NCBI RefSeq assembly: GCF_005239225.2
Contig: NC_133297.1
Span: 13,752,147 to 13,816,146 of the forward strand
Direction of reading: 5' to 3'
Length of the DNA: 64,000 bases
Source of the DNA: Populus alba
Lineage: Eukaryota; Streptophyta; Magnoliopsida; Malpighiales; Salicaceae
Shown: in pieces, positions 45,001-54,987 of the stretch
Layout: every line of letters begins with the position of its first letter
Position numbering within the stretch: the first letter of the stretch is position 1
Notes under the pieces: generated by a model
Seen by the model: only the letters and a program-made list of their open reading frames with translations
Databases searched by the model: none
What the model was told of the DNA's origin: nothing
Translations under genes and position numbers: made by a program

Positions 45001-45552
45001 CATATATTACACGTTACTTTCAAAAATTAAAAAGAAAACAAATTCAGATTTGATTCAGTACCGGAAATTTTCAAAATAGACAAAAAATAATAATTACATA
45101 TCAGCATTATTTTCTTGGAGAAACCAGCTAGTGATTATTAAATAGAAAAAAAATAAAAGGTATACATTAATCGATCCCGATTCCGTAACAATAGTAGTAT
45201 TAACGGGTAAATAAATAATATATGTGAGAAAACTCACACGTTATTTCAACTTTTTCAAAAAATAAAAACATGAAGAAGAGGCGAATTCGAAATATTTAGA
45301 GAAACTGGAAGCAAGCCCGAATTCTCTAAAGTGAAGTACTAAAAACAGTTGAATAAACGCCTACAGTGAACAGAATCGAGTCAGTACAAAACCAAGGGTT
45401 TTTGTGTTATTGCGAGGAATTATTTTTCGTGAAAAATAAAGGAAAAATACGCATACTCGGAGCGATTTGACAAGGAAGTCCTTGTTGGGCCGAGCGTGTC
45501 GACCGAGATGGTCGCCGATTTCGGAAACGAGTTGAAGCGAAGATTCGTCCAT
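27031..45552 (-). CDS. PDS5: Sister-chromatid cohesion factor PDS5, long plant type
   Basis: Twenty-nine coding exons: 45552-45457, 44920-44693, 44495-44314, 43661-43541, 42994-42773, 42518-42302, 42222-42077, 41986-41829, 41744-41595, 41524-41476, 41147-40959, 40167-39994, 39312-39173, 37823-37697, 36567-36427, 36279-36211, 35243-35107, 34393-34276, 33645-33511, 33405-33209, 33125-32978, 32886-32746, 32668-32582, 32493-32026, 31095-31015, 30214-30168, 29853-29744, 27982-27909, 27063-27031. All phases agree: 4185 bp, 1394 aa. PDS5 is a HEAT-repeat protein that binds cohesin and regulates its loading and release. Typical stretches are [34 protein letters not shown] and [15 protein letters not shown]. 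Residues from about 1125 form a charged, disordered tail with the nuclear-signal-like SKRRRKG. The N-terminus resembles Arabidopsis PDS5B (At1g77600). One intron uses a GC donor. The small 3' exons are the least certain. Confidence 0.93.
27085..27300. mobile_element. MITE-like element in the last PDS5 intron
   Basis: Within intron 28. It contains TAGAAATACATCAAAATAAT and TTAACATTAGCACATTAAAA, close to the reverse complement of the body of the element at 38863-39080. Ends are eroded (GTGACTGTTTCGGAG ... GCGTTTTGGCCGCAATGCG), so borders are approximate. Confidence 0.5.
27983..29743. other. PDS5 intron 27, longest clean intron (1.76 kb)
   Basis: Lies between the exons ending at 29744 and starting at 27982. 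The frames inside it (27971-28186 and 28750-29061) look like chance. No repeat family was recognised with confidence. I checked for missed exons: the phase across the junction (CCT G joined to CT AAG) already fits without one. Confidence 0.5.
30856..31003. repeat. 73/75-bp imperfect tandem duplication in PDS5 intron 25
   Basis: Copies 30856-30928 and 30929-31003 share ACAGTTAACACATAATTCTA and CTTTGTTAACAAAACTAGGG; they differ by a few substitutions and a two-base insertion. The second copy ends 11 bp from the donor site of exon 25 (31014). Confidence 0.9.
32669..32745 (-). other. GC-AG intron 22 of PDS5
   Basis: The donor reads GATGAG|GCAAGT and the acceptor GATATGCAG|GCT. The flanking exons (ending VVKKCDE and starting ASLKCLTKF) join in frame and match family order. 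The otherwise perfect AG|GCAAGT donor is the usual context for GC introns, about 1% of plant introns. Confidence 0.85.
34749..35021. mobile_element. 273-bp hairpin (long inverted repeat) in PDS5 intron 17
   Basis: The left arm begins GTCATCATTACTTTTCCTGG and the right arm is its imperfect reverse complement ending GGGAAGAGTAATGATGAC. Pairing continues inward through AAATGCATCAAATATTTGAT, GATTTGTCATATCTATAGAT and GACAAAAAGATCTATCCATT, giving arms of about 115-120 bp and a loop of about 30 bp around 34880-34905. The structure is that of a foldback MITE, or a young MIR-like hairpin. It lies 85 bp from the exon-17 donor. No clear target-site duplication was found. Confidence 0.85.
36891..37110 (+). 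mobile_element. tRNA-derived SINE in PDS5 intron 14-15 interval
   Basis: A box TGGCTCAATGG at 36898-36908 fits the pol III consensus exactly; a B-box-like AGTTCAATTCC lies at 36942-36952, with 33 bp between them. Downstream text is GC-richer than the intron around it. No cloverleaf or anticodon arm is evident, so it is not a tRNA gene. The 3' end and target-site duplication are unclear. Confidence 0.6.
37856..38640. mobile_element. MITE-like element with GGCGC and GCCTAGGC words, PDS5 intron 13
   Basis: Starts TATTGTCAAAGGCGAAAGG and ends GCACCTCAACACATATTGACAACA, so TTGTCAA is inverted at both ends. Clustered words at the two ends (AAAGGCGCCAAGC, GAGGCGCTAGGTGC; GTGCCTAGGCAATGCCTAG, GGAGTGCCTAGGCAAGCACC) are complementary; the middle is AT-rich with a short (TA)n. 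Flanks share AATGAAAT, a possible target-site duplication. Elements with this wording are widespread in plant genomes; the superfamily is unsure (possibly Mutator-like). Confidence 0.6.
38655..38745 (+). repeat. Truncated head of the AT-rich MITE family
   Basis: TTTTTGTGTTTCAAAAATG and TTTCTTTGCTTCAAATTAAT recur almost exactly at 38870-38942, about 215 bp downstream, in the same orientation. Only the first part of the element is present here. Confidence 0.7.
38863..39080 (+). mobile_element. Full-length AT-rich MITE in PDS5 intron 13
   Basis: Runs from about CCTATTTGTTTTTGTGTTTC to CACTCCCAAACATATATAAT. The internal GATATGCTAATGTCAAAAAT and GATGCATTTCCAAGC are the best preserved copy of a family also found at about 10830, 27085 and 61190. 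Confidence 0.65.
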
Positions 45553-47523
45553 TGAATAGCTGGAGAAGAGAGGATTTGAAGATTTTTTTAGTGGAAAGAG
45601 AGTGAGGGTAAAGCGAGAGGAGGGAATTTTTTTTGTTGTTGTTGGTTTGGGACTGGCATCTGCTCAAATGCGAAAAGCGTGTTTCTAGAGAGGGAAAGAG
45701 AGGTTTCAAGCGGGTACGGTCCCGCCTATGCTTCGCGTGGATTTCACGCGTTGAGATTTCCGTGTAGTAGGCGGGCATGAGATCAAACGGTTAAGGGGCT
45801 GTAGGTTATTCTTGGGAGGTGGCTGGGATAGTGCCAGGTCCGCAACACGATAGCGGAAACAAAAGGTTGATTTTTGAGAAAATTATTATTATTATTGACA
45901 TTAATTAAATTAAAAGATCATTGACATTAACCATTATTAACAATTAACCCAAAAAAAATCTAAAAGGGGAAGAGGTTTTCTATAGCAGTTTTACAGTAGC
46001 TCTATGCTCATTGTTGCTATGAAAACAATGAAATTATAATTTTACTTTTCTAACATAAAAGAATGACATTGACGGTGGAGGTAGTTAGGTATTTTTTATG
46101 TTTTTTCACGGTAAAATAACTAGAAGATTTTTTAAAGTAAAAATTATTGAATTGGTATACGTGGGTCGTTTGAACTTTTTCATTTTATAGCACAGTGGAA
46201 TGCCCTGAGTGCTTTTTAATCTAAAATATCTTCAACTTTTAGTATTTAAGGGTTCTTTAGTCTTTTTTATTGTGATTTTTTTTTTTTTTGGTTAATAGAG
46301 GGTTGGTGAAAGGCAATCTAGTTTTTTAACTTATACAAATATTACTTAATATCAAAAATTTAATGATGAATGTTGTTCACGTGGACACGCGTAGCAATCC
46401 TCACATTCTTTGAACAACATATGCACTTTGCAGCAACGCTTGGTAGCCACGCTCTGTCTTTAATGGAGGTATTTGAATCTTCATGACAGCTCCTTTATAA
46501 TTGAGTGGTGCAGACTTCGCATCAATTTGGTGCTAGTAGCCTTTTTTTTCTTCTAATTTTATCTCTTCTTCATGATTTTAACATCGGACCCGTAAAGGTT
46601 TCTAATAACCCTTTAATTTGTTGATTTTAATTTTTTTTTTATTATTTATTTTATTTCAAATAATTTGTATAATTTATTTTTTACTTTCAATTTCCATCCT
46701 ACTTTGATTTGTTTACCTTTCATATTTTATTCTTTTTTATTATTATTGCTATTTATTTTATCATTTTTTTTAATTGAACTTGTTTTTCAATTGCATCCTC
46801 AATATTTTATCTCATTTAATTTTAATATCAAACCGAGTACTTGTTCTTTTAATTGTTATTTGTTTTGTTTCCCATTTTTTTAAAAAAAAAAAACTTTTCA
46901 TTTCAATTTTATCCATCAATATTTTGTTGGTCAGGAATTTCGCTTCATGATTTTTTCGTGTTTGTCTTTTATAGGATAATCCTGGCCTTATAACCTGGAT
47001 TACGGGTCTAAATCGCTAGTCTAGATTGACTCGGAGATTTTTTCAGTTTTCTTTTCGTTCCAGTATATGTTCTCAAAATTCAATTTTAGCATTTTTGCAA
47101 AAACTGCAATACCAAACATTAGTTTGTTCTAGTCTTATATGTCGAGTTGCGGGTTTTCTAGATTAATCTAAGTTGACTCGGATTAAGTTTGTTCAGTTCG
47201 ATTCATTTGATGTTCTCCAAGTCGAATTTGTTTTGTTTTAGATGGTTATTTTAAAAAAAATTGTGATTTCATCCTTTAGTTTTTTTATATCAAATTTATT
47301 ATTTTTTCCTTTAAACCCGGGCAAGGTGACCATCTATCTGGGCTGAAAGCCCACAGCTTATTGCTCACCATCTCCTCTCCTGCTACTCTCGTCTCTTTTG
47401 TCCTCCTCCCCTTTCTAACTCTGGGCTTCGATGACCCAAACATAGGTAACCTCTCTTTCACCATTTTCAACCCCAAAACCCAGAACTGCCAGTCTATCTC
47501 TCTGCCCAGACCTCCTCACAGGA
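45553..47523. other. Divergent intergenic region between PDS5 and the 116-aa protein gene
   Basis: About 1.97 kb separating start codons on opposite strands. 45553-45780 is likely PDS5 leader and promoter. 46600-47290 is an AT-rich dispersed repeat remnant (CAATTGCATCCTCAATATTT, then CTGGATTACGGGTCTAAAT). No gene supported: the frames at 46665-46883 and 47361-47648 are low-complexity or overlap the real gene. Confidence 0.5.
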
Positions 47524-48511
47524 ATGGAGCTCGCGAACAGAATGGTAGCCGTAGCAACAAAAGCCGCAAACAACAACACAGTGATAAACGTGTGCCTTGT
47601 AGGATCCTTCCTGGTGCTGGCTGCGCGATCCGCGAATCAACAAAATAACATAGAAGCTTTAAAGGCCGAGAAGGACTCGCTAGTTAAATCGAACAAAGCC
47701 ATGAAAAAGACCATGTGGGACTGGAAGCAACAGCTCTTCTCCGAAGCTGAGACCGACTCCGCTTTGGTCACTGTTGCCAGACTCAGGGCCATCTATGGCG
47801 AGGCACCACCGCCACAAACTGGTACATTCTTTTACAAATCAGCGCATATCCTTCCACGTGCCTCCACAGCTTAATTCGTGTTGATTTTGATTTTGTGTTT
47901 TAGGGTTTAAAGAATAGTGGAAATGAGAAGTTTACAAATAATGGCACAATTCCAACAATGTAAACAGTACGTAATTTAGGTTTTTGTAGAATTAGGGTTG
48001 GATAATATAATTTGGGGGTTCGTATCACTTCCGAGAGGAATTTACAGGTGATGGAGAGATTAATAGAAATCTCATAATTGTCTGACGATCATTGCCAAGG
48101 GGAATACAATGCAAAAACGTGTTTTAATGATTCCTTCGAACTTTGTTTCTGATGTTGATAGCTTCAGTGAAATTAAACTGTATAGCATCAGGAACCCCTC
48201 GTCATAGATAAACTCCCTCGAACCTATCAATTTGGGATCCGCATTAGGCAATAGAGCGTTTTCAAAGTTTTTCACTAGATGCAACCATGTCCCTGTTTAC
48301 TGTAGCCAGTGCAGTGTGTTAAAATTTTGGTGTCACTGTGTGCAAGCTGTAGGATAGCATCTCCTTGAATGAATTGACAGGTGCACTCTATCTATGCCTA
48401 CGTGGAGTCTTCCCTTTGTTGGATAATTTCTTCTCTGATTACTTATTGGTTTTGGCAGGAGATGCTGTGAAGGAAGAAGCAAAATCATCTGCATCTAAAC
48501 TTGTAATCTAA
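47524..48511 (+). CDS. 116-aa predicted membrane protein of unknown function
   Basis: Exons 47524..47821 and 48459..48511, GT-AG intron splitting a Gly codon; 351 bp, 116 aa. The start MELANRMVAVATKAANNNTV is followed by one hydrophobic segment (about residues 19-34, VINVCLVGSFLVLAARS), then a charged helix likely to form a coiled coil (EALKAEKDSLVKSNKAMKKT), a WDWKQQLFSEAE motif, ARLRAIYGEAPPPQ, and a short tail GDAVKEEAKSSASKLVI. I recognise this as a small protein conserved across land plants and annotated only as uncharacterised; Arabidopsis has close relatives. A role tied to an organelle membrane is possible but unproven. The intron (637 bp) holds no other feature seen. Confidence 0.9.
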
Positions 48512-49048
48512 CTCTGTTTTTCCTAGTTCTTAAAGTTGCAAATATTGCTGGACATTGGGGCACTCATGAGAGTCAATGGGATAAATTCCATACCCTAGCT
48601 AGCACGTGGATCAAAATGTTGGTAGAATTGTGAGTGGTTCTGTGCATTCTCTTGTAAGCAAGAATGATGAATGAATTCCATTTTGAGTTAAGACCAACGA
48701 GAATTTTGCGGTGACAAAAAGAAAGAAGCTGCCAAGGTGCTGACTGGGGACATTCTAGCCTTTTTATGCTCTCTTTCTTTCGTTTATGTCAAAACCATCA
48801 TTGCAAGAGATAAATAACCGGTACTGATACTGTTTCTTCATTTTAATCTGGTGCCTATTAAACTATATTTTGTTGCGTTGTTGTTGCATTTGTAGATTAA
48901 CTGCTGAAACACGCCACTGCACATAACAAATAATATGCAATATTTCCTTTTAAGTTATACCGAAATGTGCAGAACTCAAGCGCATGCATTTAGACGAATT
49001 TCTTTCTGGATTGTCCGGGTCTTAAAAAGAACTGCTCTTTAGCTATTC
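48512..49048. other. 3' region of the 116-aa protein gene
   Basis: Presumed 3' UTR and spacer. Nothing else recognised. Confidence 0.4.
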
Positions 49049-49051
49049 TAA

Positions 49052-49905
49052 GTGCCTGTTTGGTAACGTGGCTGCGGGTGAGGTTCACCCGCAGCCACGC
49101 AAAATACCGTTTGGTTAACAAAAGGAAACAGAGTTTTGATGGTGGGACCCATCCAATTCTCAGCCGCGCCTCAGGTTTGGGAGAAAATGCTGCTTCTCGT
49201 AGGGTAGAAAAGTTGCAAAAGTGGAGCATGGCTCCACTGTTCAGTGAACAGTGGAGCCATGCTCCACTGTTGCAACAGTGCGAGTGAATTAATTCACTCG
49301 CACTGTTACAGTTTTCTTCTTTTTTTTTTTTTTTTTGAAAAACATTGCAAGAATTTATTTTTTTAAAAAAATTAGTGCAATTAATTGATTTACTCGCAAT
49401 GTTCACGTGAACATGAACAATATTATTTTTTAAAAAAATTAGTTTAAGGTGAATTAAATTTACTCGTATTGTAATCTTAATTTTATTCCTGATAATATTT
49501 TACTTAATTTTATTGCACACTCAAAAAATTATTTTTTCTATAGTTCTTGTCGAATGAATTTTGTACATAATAAAATTGTAATTTTTTTAAAAAAAAATAT
49601 GCTTTACTTGAAAAACTAGTATTTAATATTATTTAATAACACTACATAAAAAAAAAATTCAGTTTTTATTTTTATTTAATTGTGTTTTATTCAAAACTTA
49701 AAAGGAGATCGCTTAATGACGTAATAAAAAATTCAGTTTTTGTTGTTTTAAGAAACATGAAAAATATAGTCCTTGTCGGATAGATTTTGTATGTAATGAC
49801 ATTGCACATAGTTTAATGGAAGAATAAAAAATATTTGATATCAATATTATTTATTTCATGATATAATAACAGTGATTAAATCTAAAATATTTAAATTAAA
49901 AATCA

Positions 49906-49936
<31 letters not shown>

Positions 49937-50126
49937 ATTTTATAACCTCAGTTTGAAAAACATTTTTTTACCAAACACATTAAACTACTTTTTGTTCAAC
50001 CTCAATTTCAACCACAGTTTTAACAAACATATATTTTTTCAAACCAACCTCAACTAAAAGTACTTTTTATAAAACAACTTTTTTAAAACCACAACCACAA
50101 CAGCAACCTCAATACCAAACAGACCC
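49052..50126. mobile_element. PIF/Harbinger-like non-autonomous element with hairpin cluster
   Basis: Ends are GTGCCTGTTTGGTA and, inverted, GGGTCTGTTTGGTA, each next to TAA (49049-49051 and 50127-50129). Terminal GGGYCTGTTTGG with a TAA duplication is the hallmark of Tourist/Harbinger elements. The 1075-bp body has no coding capacity. Its left 260 bp holds three consecutive perfect inverted repeats; the right part is AT-rich with a (TA)n run at about 49909-49930. Confidence 0.75.
49067..49307. repeat. Three successive perfect palindromes inside the Harbinger-like element
   Basis: (1) CGTGGCTGCGGGTGA (49067-49081) pairs with 49085-49099, loop of 3. (2) GCATGGCTCCACTGTTCA (49226-49243) pairs with 49245-49262, spacer of 1. 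(3) AACAGTGCGAGTGAATT (49274-49290) pairs with 49291-49307, no spacer. A shorter one, ATGTTCACGTGAACAT, follows near 49400. All arms are mismatch-free. Confidence 0.95.
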
Positions 50127-50269
50127 TAAGTCAAGAGGATCCGTTTGTTTGGGGGATCGAGACCAGTGATGTTTTGAGGTTCAAACATGCTTATTCAGTG
50201 TTTGTATCCTGCATGACACCTTTTCTATACCAACCAGGCAATCATTTTTACTTGCATGTTATTCTTCCT

Positions 50270-50540
50270 CCCATAGTTCTAAAATCCAGTCTAGTCAGAC
50301 GGCCGGATTGGAACTGGATTGGATTGGGTTTAAAAATAGAAGAGGCAAAAACTCGGTGATTTGATAAAAACATGAATTTAATTAGCAAGATTTAGTTAAA
50401 AATCTAGTTATAATTTATTGACTATTTATTTATTTTTAATAAATATAATGTCGTTTTGCGATTCATCTAAGATAATTCAGTTAAAACCCGTGACTTTGGA
50501 ACCAGGGCTGTGTCGCTCAAACTGGATTTACAAACTATGC
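50270..50540. mobile_element. Degenerate relative of the 51072-51365 element
   Basis: Starts CATAGTTCTAAAATCCAGTC, resembling CATAGTTTTAAGATCTAGTC at 51072, and contains AGACGGCCGGATTGGAACTG; the right end is not clear. Interpreted as an eroded member of the same family. Confidence 0.4.
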
Positions 50541-51071
50541 AAGCTTTTGTTGCAGTGAATTATTTAGATAGGAGTCTACTTTCTATCGTTTCTCGTGTCT
50601 GGTTGATATTTTAAGGGTGTGTTAAGAAATAGAAAGTTATTTTTCTTTTTCATTTTTCATTTTCTTCGGTTTTCTTTTCTAGTAAAAAAATTAAAAACAT
50701 GTTTGTTTGAAGATAATTTTTTCTCCTCAAAATACATCAAAACTATAACAATTTTTTTTATAAAAAATATCAAAACTAAAACCTGTAATTGTAATATTTC
50801 ACATCAGTGGATGAGAACTTAAAAAAAAACCTTTATATAAATATACTCACCTTAACTCATAGGAAGTGGAGAAGAGGTGGGGTGTTACAGTAATTGTGAT
50901 GACAACCGATTACATAGTTAAAAGTTAAAACCGATTACAATGGGACGGTTGCATTTCCACGCAATCCCCAACTTTTTTTCCTGCACCACGCGAATCTGCG
51001 ATTGCATATAACGCCGTGATTCTTATGTTTTCGAGAGAAAAAAAATCGTTTTTTTTAACGTATGTTTTCAC

Positions 51072-51365
51072 CATAGTTTTAAGATCTAGTCCGATAGTCG
51101 GTCCGGTCCAAGGCCCAGGTCTCGACCGGGTCGTCGGGTCGGGCGGGTCAAAATTTATTTTTTTAAAAAATCAAAATGACGTCGTTTTAGCAAAAAAAAA
51201 AATCAACGGGTTTGCGGAAGAGTCTTGCCGGGTCAACCGGGTCCCTGGTCGACCCGCCAGGTCGCCCAGGTCTGGCCGGGCCAATTCCCAAGCCGGTTTT
51301 GGCCTCTCCCGGACCGGTCCCATGCCCGGGTCGGCCGGCCGGTCCGGTCCGGGTTTTAAAACTAT
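51072..51365. mobile_element. GC-rich MITE (CATAGTTTTAA ends), probably hAT-like
   Basis: A 294-bp GC-rich island in AT-rich DNA. The left end CATAGTTTTAAGATC and the right end GGTTTTAAAACTAT(G) are inverted repeats. Both sides carry GTTTTCAC (51064-51071 and 51366-51373), an 8-bp target-site duplication as made by hAT transposases. The inside is rich in CCGGG and GGTCCGG words that can pair with each other. Open frames here are artefacts of composition. Confidence 0.8.
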
Positions 51366-51419
51366 GTTTTCACAGTTCATTGGTTGAGAATGGCAATTCA
51401 AAAGTTAATTAGCTGAGCT

Positions 51420-54400
51420 AATAGAAGAGTGGCCTGGTTCTCGTTCGTCATGCCTAAATGGTTGAAAGAATGGTACAGGACGTCCCGGGCAGATGAACAG
51501 GCTGCTGTAGAGGTTGGTCTTTTTCCACTTGGATACTAGTCTTCCTGAGATTTTTCGAGTAAATTACAAAAAAAAAAAAAAAACAACTAAAAGTTATATT
51601 GCGGTTTTAGACTAATAACACTGATAATCAGAATATTATTATGGCTTCTACGCTTTTCTTGACAAAACTTAAAATTTTTGCTTTTAAAGTATTTTCATAT
51701 TCTCACGGAGTTAACTTGGCATTGCTAGATTAATTGGGAACATATTGTTCTTTGCACATTTTTTTTGCATAATATAATGATGTTTTTATTCTAAGAAGCA
51801 AAATGATATATTGCTATTACTGGGGGTGTTTTTAGCATTTCATATTTAATTGCACAGTGAATTGCCAAACTTACCCTTAGAATCTAAAAAGAAGAAGGCA
51901 TGCAAGGACATTTGTGTATTTTTCTTTTGATTCTTTGGGTAATTATCGAATTAAGGGATGGATTCTTGTGTTTTTTTTACCAATTATATAATATTATTTA
52001 AATAATTAATCTAGAGGCATGTTAGGATCCAACAGATCTGTGGTGATGCGTGCGGCTAATTTACGTTGTTAAATGGTGGTAAGAAAATTAAAGATAAAAA
52101 ATAGGTTATAATTATAGTAAAAAAAATGCATGTACCTTCTTTTACATTGGAAAAAAATTGCTCTATCTTGCAGAGCGAGAAATGAACTATTATTGTTGGA
52201 CATTGTTGTTAAAATCATGATGATTTTACAAGTTAAACATGTATTTAACATTTAATTTTAGATTAAAAACTCAAAAACTAATAAAATTAGATATAACTCG
52301 TGTAAAATTAATAAACTCAATTAAAATCATACAATATCACTAATTTACACCTGAGTTTGCAAGAATGGCAGGAACTGGGTTGTGGTTGCGAATAAGATTA
52401 CAAAGACAGTGAAGAAGGTTAGGAGGAAAATGAAAGAGGTCAAGAACAGAGAAGATTTTATATTTCATCTAAAATTAAATGCAATATTGAACATCTTCCT
52501 TGTACAACCGAGGCCCTCTGATTTAGCTAAGAGGAAGAGGATGCCACGCACATTTTATATTTACTGGAAGAGAAGAAAAATCCCCATTCATTTCCCCACT
52601 GCCTTGAGCTTTTATTGTTAATTTATTTTTATTTTTATTTTTATTGTGTACTAAAATAATGATAATTTAATTTGAATTCAATGACCTGGATTTAAAGAAC
52701 ATGGCAATTATGTTTTCTTTTTTTAAAAAAAATATATATATATGAGAAGATCTAAATCCACAACCAAGATATTTAGGTTTTTTTTTTTTTTAATTAAGTA
52801 TTTATTTGTTTCGCTAATAAAATTATTTATTGTTTGCGTGAATCATATGTGTGTGTGTATGATTTTATGGTTTTTATTCTATTTTTATATTACATTTTTC
52901 ATGTCATGGTAAAAAAATGTTTATAAAAGCCTTGTTTTTAGGTATGAATTGTACATGTTCTAAATTTTAATATCAATTAATTTCAATTATTTATTGTCAG
53001 GAACTCTTTTGTTTTTGTTTAGATAGAAACAAAGAATTTGTTTGATTTATCTTATTTTAATTTAATGACTGAATTAACCACCACAGACTATTCTTAAGAA
53101 TCACTTGTGTTTGATTTTGAAAATAGTTGACTTTTCGGGACAAAAGATAAAAACAAACAATGAATTAAAAAAAATAAAATTATGCTTTTCATTTCAAGAA
53201 TTAAAAAACAGAGACAGAAAGTAGAAAAGAATACATTATACATGAAACGATCCCTGAATTAATCAACATTCACAATGATGCCCTGAACCTGGGACGTAAC
53301 GAACACACTTGTAACTCACACGCAACAAAACTCTGACAGCCCCTTGAATGACGAGGTCACAAATCTAACTGCCTGTTTTGTATTTCAGTAGCTTTATTTA
53401 TTTAAGTGTTTTTATGTAAAAAAATAATATATAAAATATATAATTTTTTAAAAATTATTATCAAAATAACCTAAAAACATTTCAAAAGTTATTTTTAAAC
53501 CCAAAATATTTAAATTTTTTTAAAATACATCTCAAACACTTCTAATAACTTATTTGAGATTATAATAGTGATTCTAGTTCAAAATGTTTTTTATTTAAAA
53601 ATATATTAAAATAATATTATTTTAATTTTTTAAAAAATTATTTTTAATATTAATACATCAAAATAATATAAAAATATAAAATAATTATTTTTAATAAGTT
53701 TTTTTTTTTAAAAGAACATGAGATTTCCAAATGGACACCAGTAATTAAAGAGGTGAAGTTACATCAGAATACGGCAGAGGTCAGTTTTAATACCAACATA
53801 AATGCACATTAAAGAAAGAAACCTTGATCATAATGACCCCCAAACCCAAACAGCTACTTCCAGTCTTCTTCTCTCTGTACAAAACTCCTGAAGAAAATAC
53901 CCACCGCAACCGCAAAACCTATCACTTGATCACACATGCTACAACCGTCTCACGACATGCAAACCACCACCAAGCGACCCACAGAGAGAGACTGTCCATG
54001 CCTGCAATAACTCTAATAAACAAAATCAAATGTACCAAACAACAAAAAACTAGAAATACCAGGGAAGCCACACCGTAGAAATCCTAGTCAATGCCACCGA
54101 AAAGTAAATGCATTGAATGGTTGCGATTTCAGTTCAACGGTAGACCCGCCTTTTAGACTCCCCCGTAATCTAGGAATTTTTTATACGGGACCCACACTTG
54201 ATGGGAGCATAAATAAATAAAATAAAAGTAAAGGATCGTATTTATGTTAAAATATATTCTAGCCCTGATATAGATTAACATCTTTCGTATCACCCCCTGG
54301 GATTTCTCACGAGTCTCAATTTTGAAAACTCGAGAAATATTGCATAATTTTTTTTTTGGATTCCAAGACTGGAACATTTTTATAAAACAATCTCAAGTTA

Positions 54401-54800
54401 TCATGTAACTTTTTGAAAACTCTAAAATTGATAATGAAAATGTTTAAATCAATGGGCCCAAAAGTGATATTTTCATAAAATACATGGGTCATAATATAAT
54501 TTACGTTTTATTAAAATTATTATAATTTAAAAAAGAAAAGAAATACTAGCAGAAACTAGAAAATACAGACAAAGTTTGTTTGTTCATATAATAAACGCGA
54601 ACAGGGAGCAGGTGAGTGTGTGTGAGAGAGAGACGTTTAAAATTCAACAAAGAAGTTTTAAGAACCAAAAACAGAAGAGGGGGGCATATCACATGGAAGA
54701 AGAGCTGCCTTCTCCGTGAAGCCCTCTCCTCTCACATTCTTATTATTTCTTCCTCTGATTAGGGTTTTCTCATTATTTCCATCTCTATTGTAATTTCCTT
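51420..54800. other. AT-rich intergenic region upstream of the sugar transporter
   Basis: No gene supported. About 53390-53720 is another AT-rich repeat remnant (AAAATAACCTAAAAACATTT and TATTAATACATCAAAATAAT). The frames at 52382-52621 and 53824-54078 do not resemble known proteins. Confidence 0.5.
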
Positions 54801-54825
54801 TCCTAGCTCCCCCACTCAACACTCT

Positions 54826-54855
54826 GCTCTCTTTCTCTCTCTCTCTTTCTTTTTT
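54826..54855. repeat. CT-rich tract in the presumed 5' UTR of the transporter gene
   Basis: TCTCTTTCTCTCTCTCTCTT and more T/C, about 130-160 bp before the start codon. A typical pyrimidine-rich plant leader. Confidence 0.6.
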
Positions 54856-54987
54856 TATTCTGAATTCAGCTATTTGAGAAGGGAAGAAAAGGGAAAACTT
54901 TGGATTGAGGTGAATTCTGGGTTTTTTTTTTTTTTTTTTTGCCGTGATCTGATATTTTTTTTTCTGGGAGAAGAAAGAGGCTGAGAA

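Noticed and set aside
51016..51412. Overlapping Pro/Gly/Arg-rich frames
   Set aside because: They arise from the CCGG-rich MITE interior on all frames.
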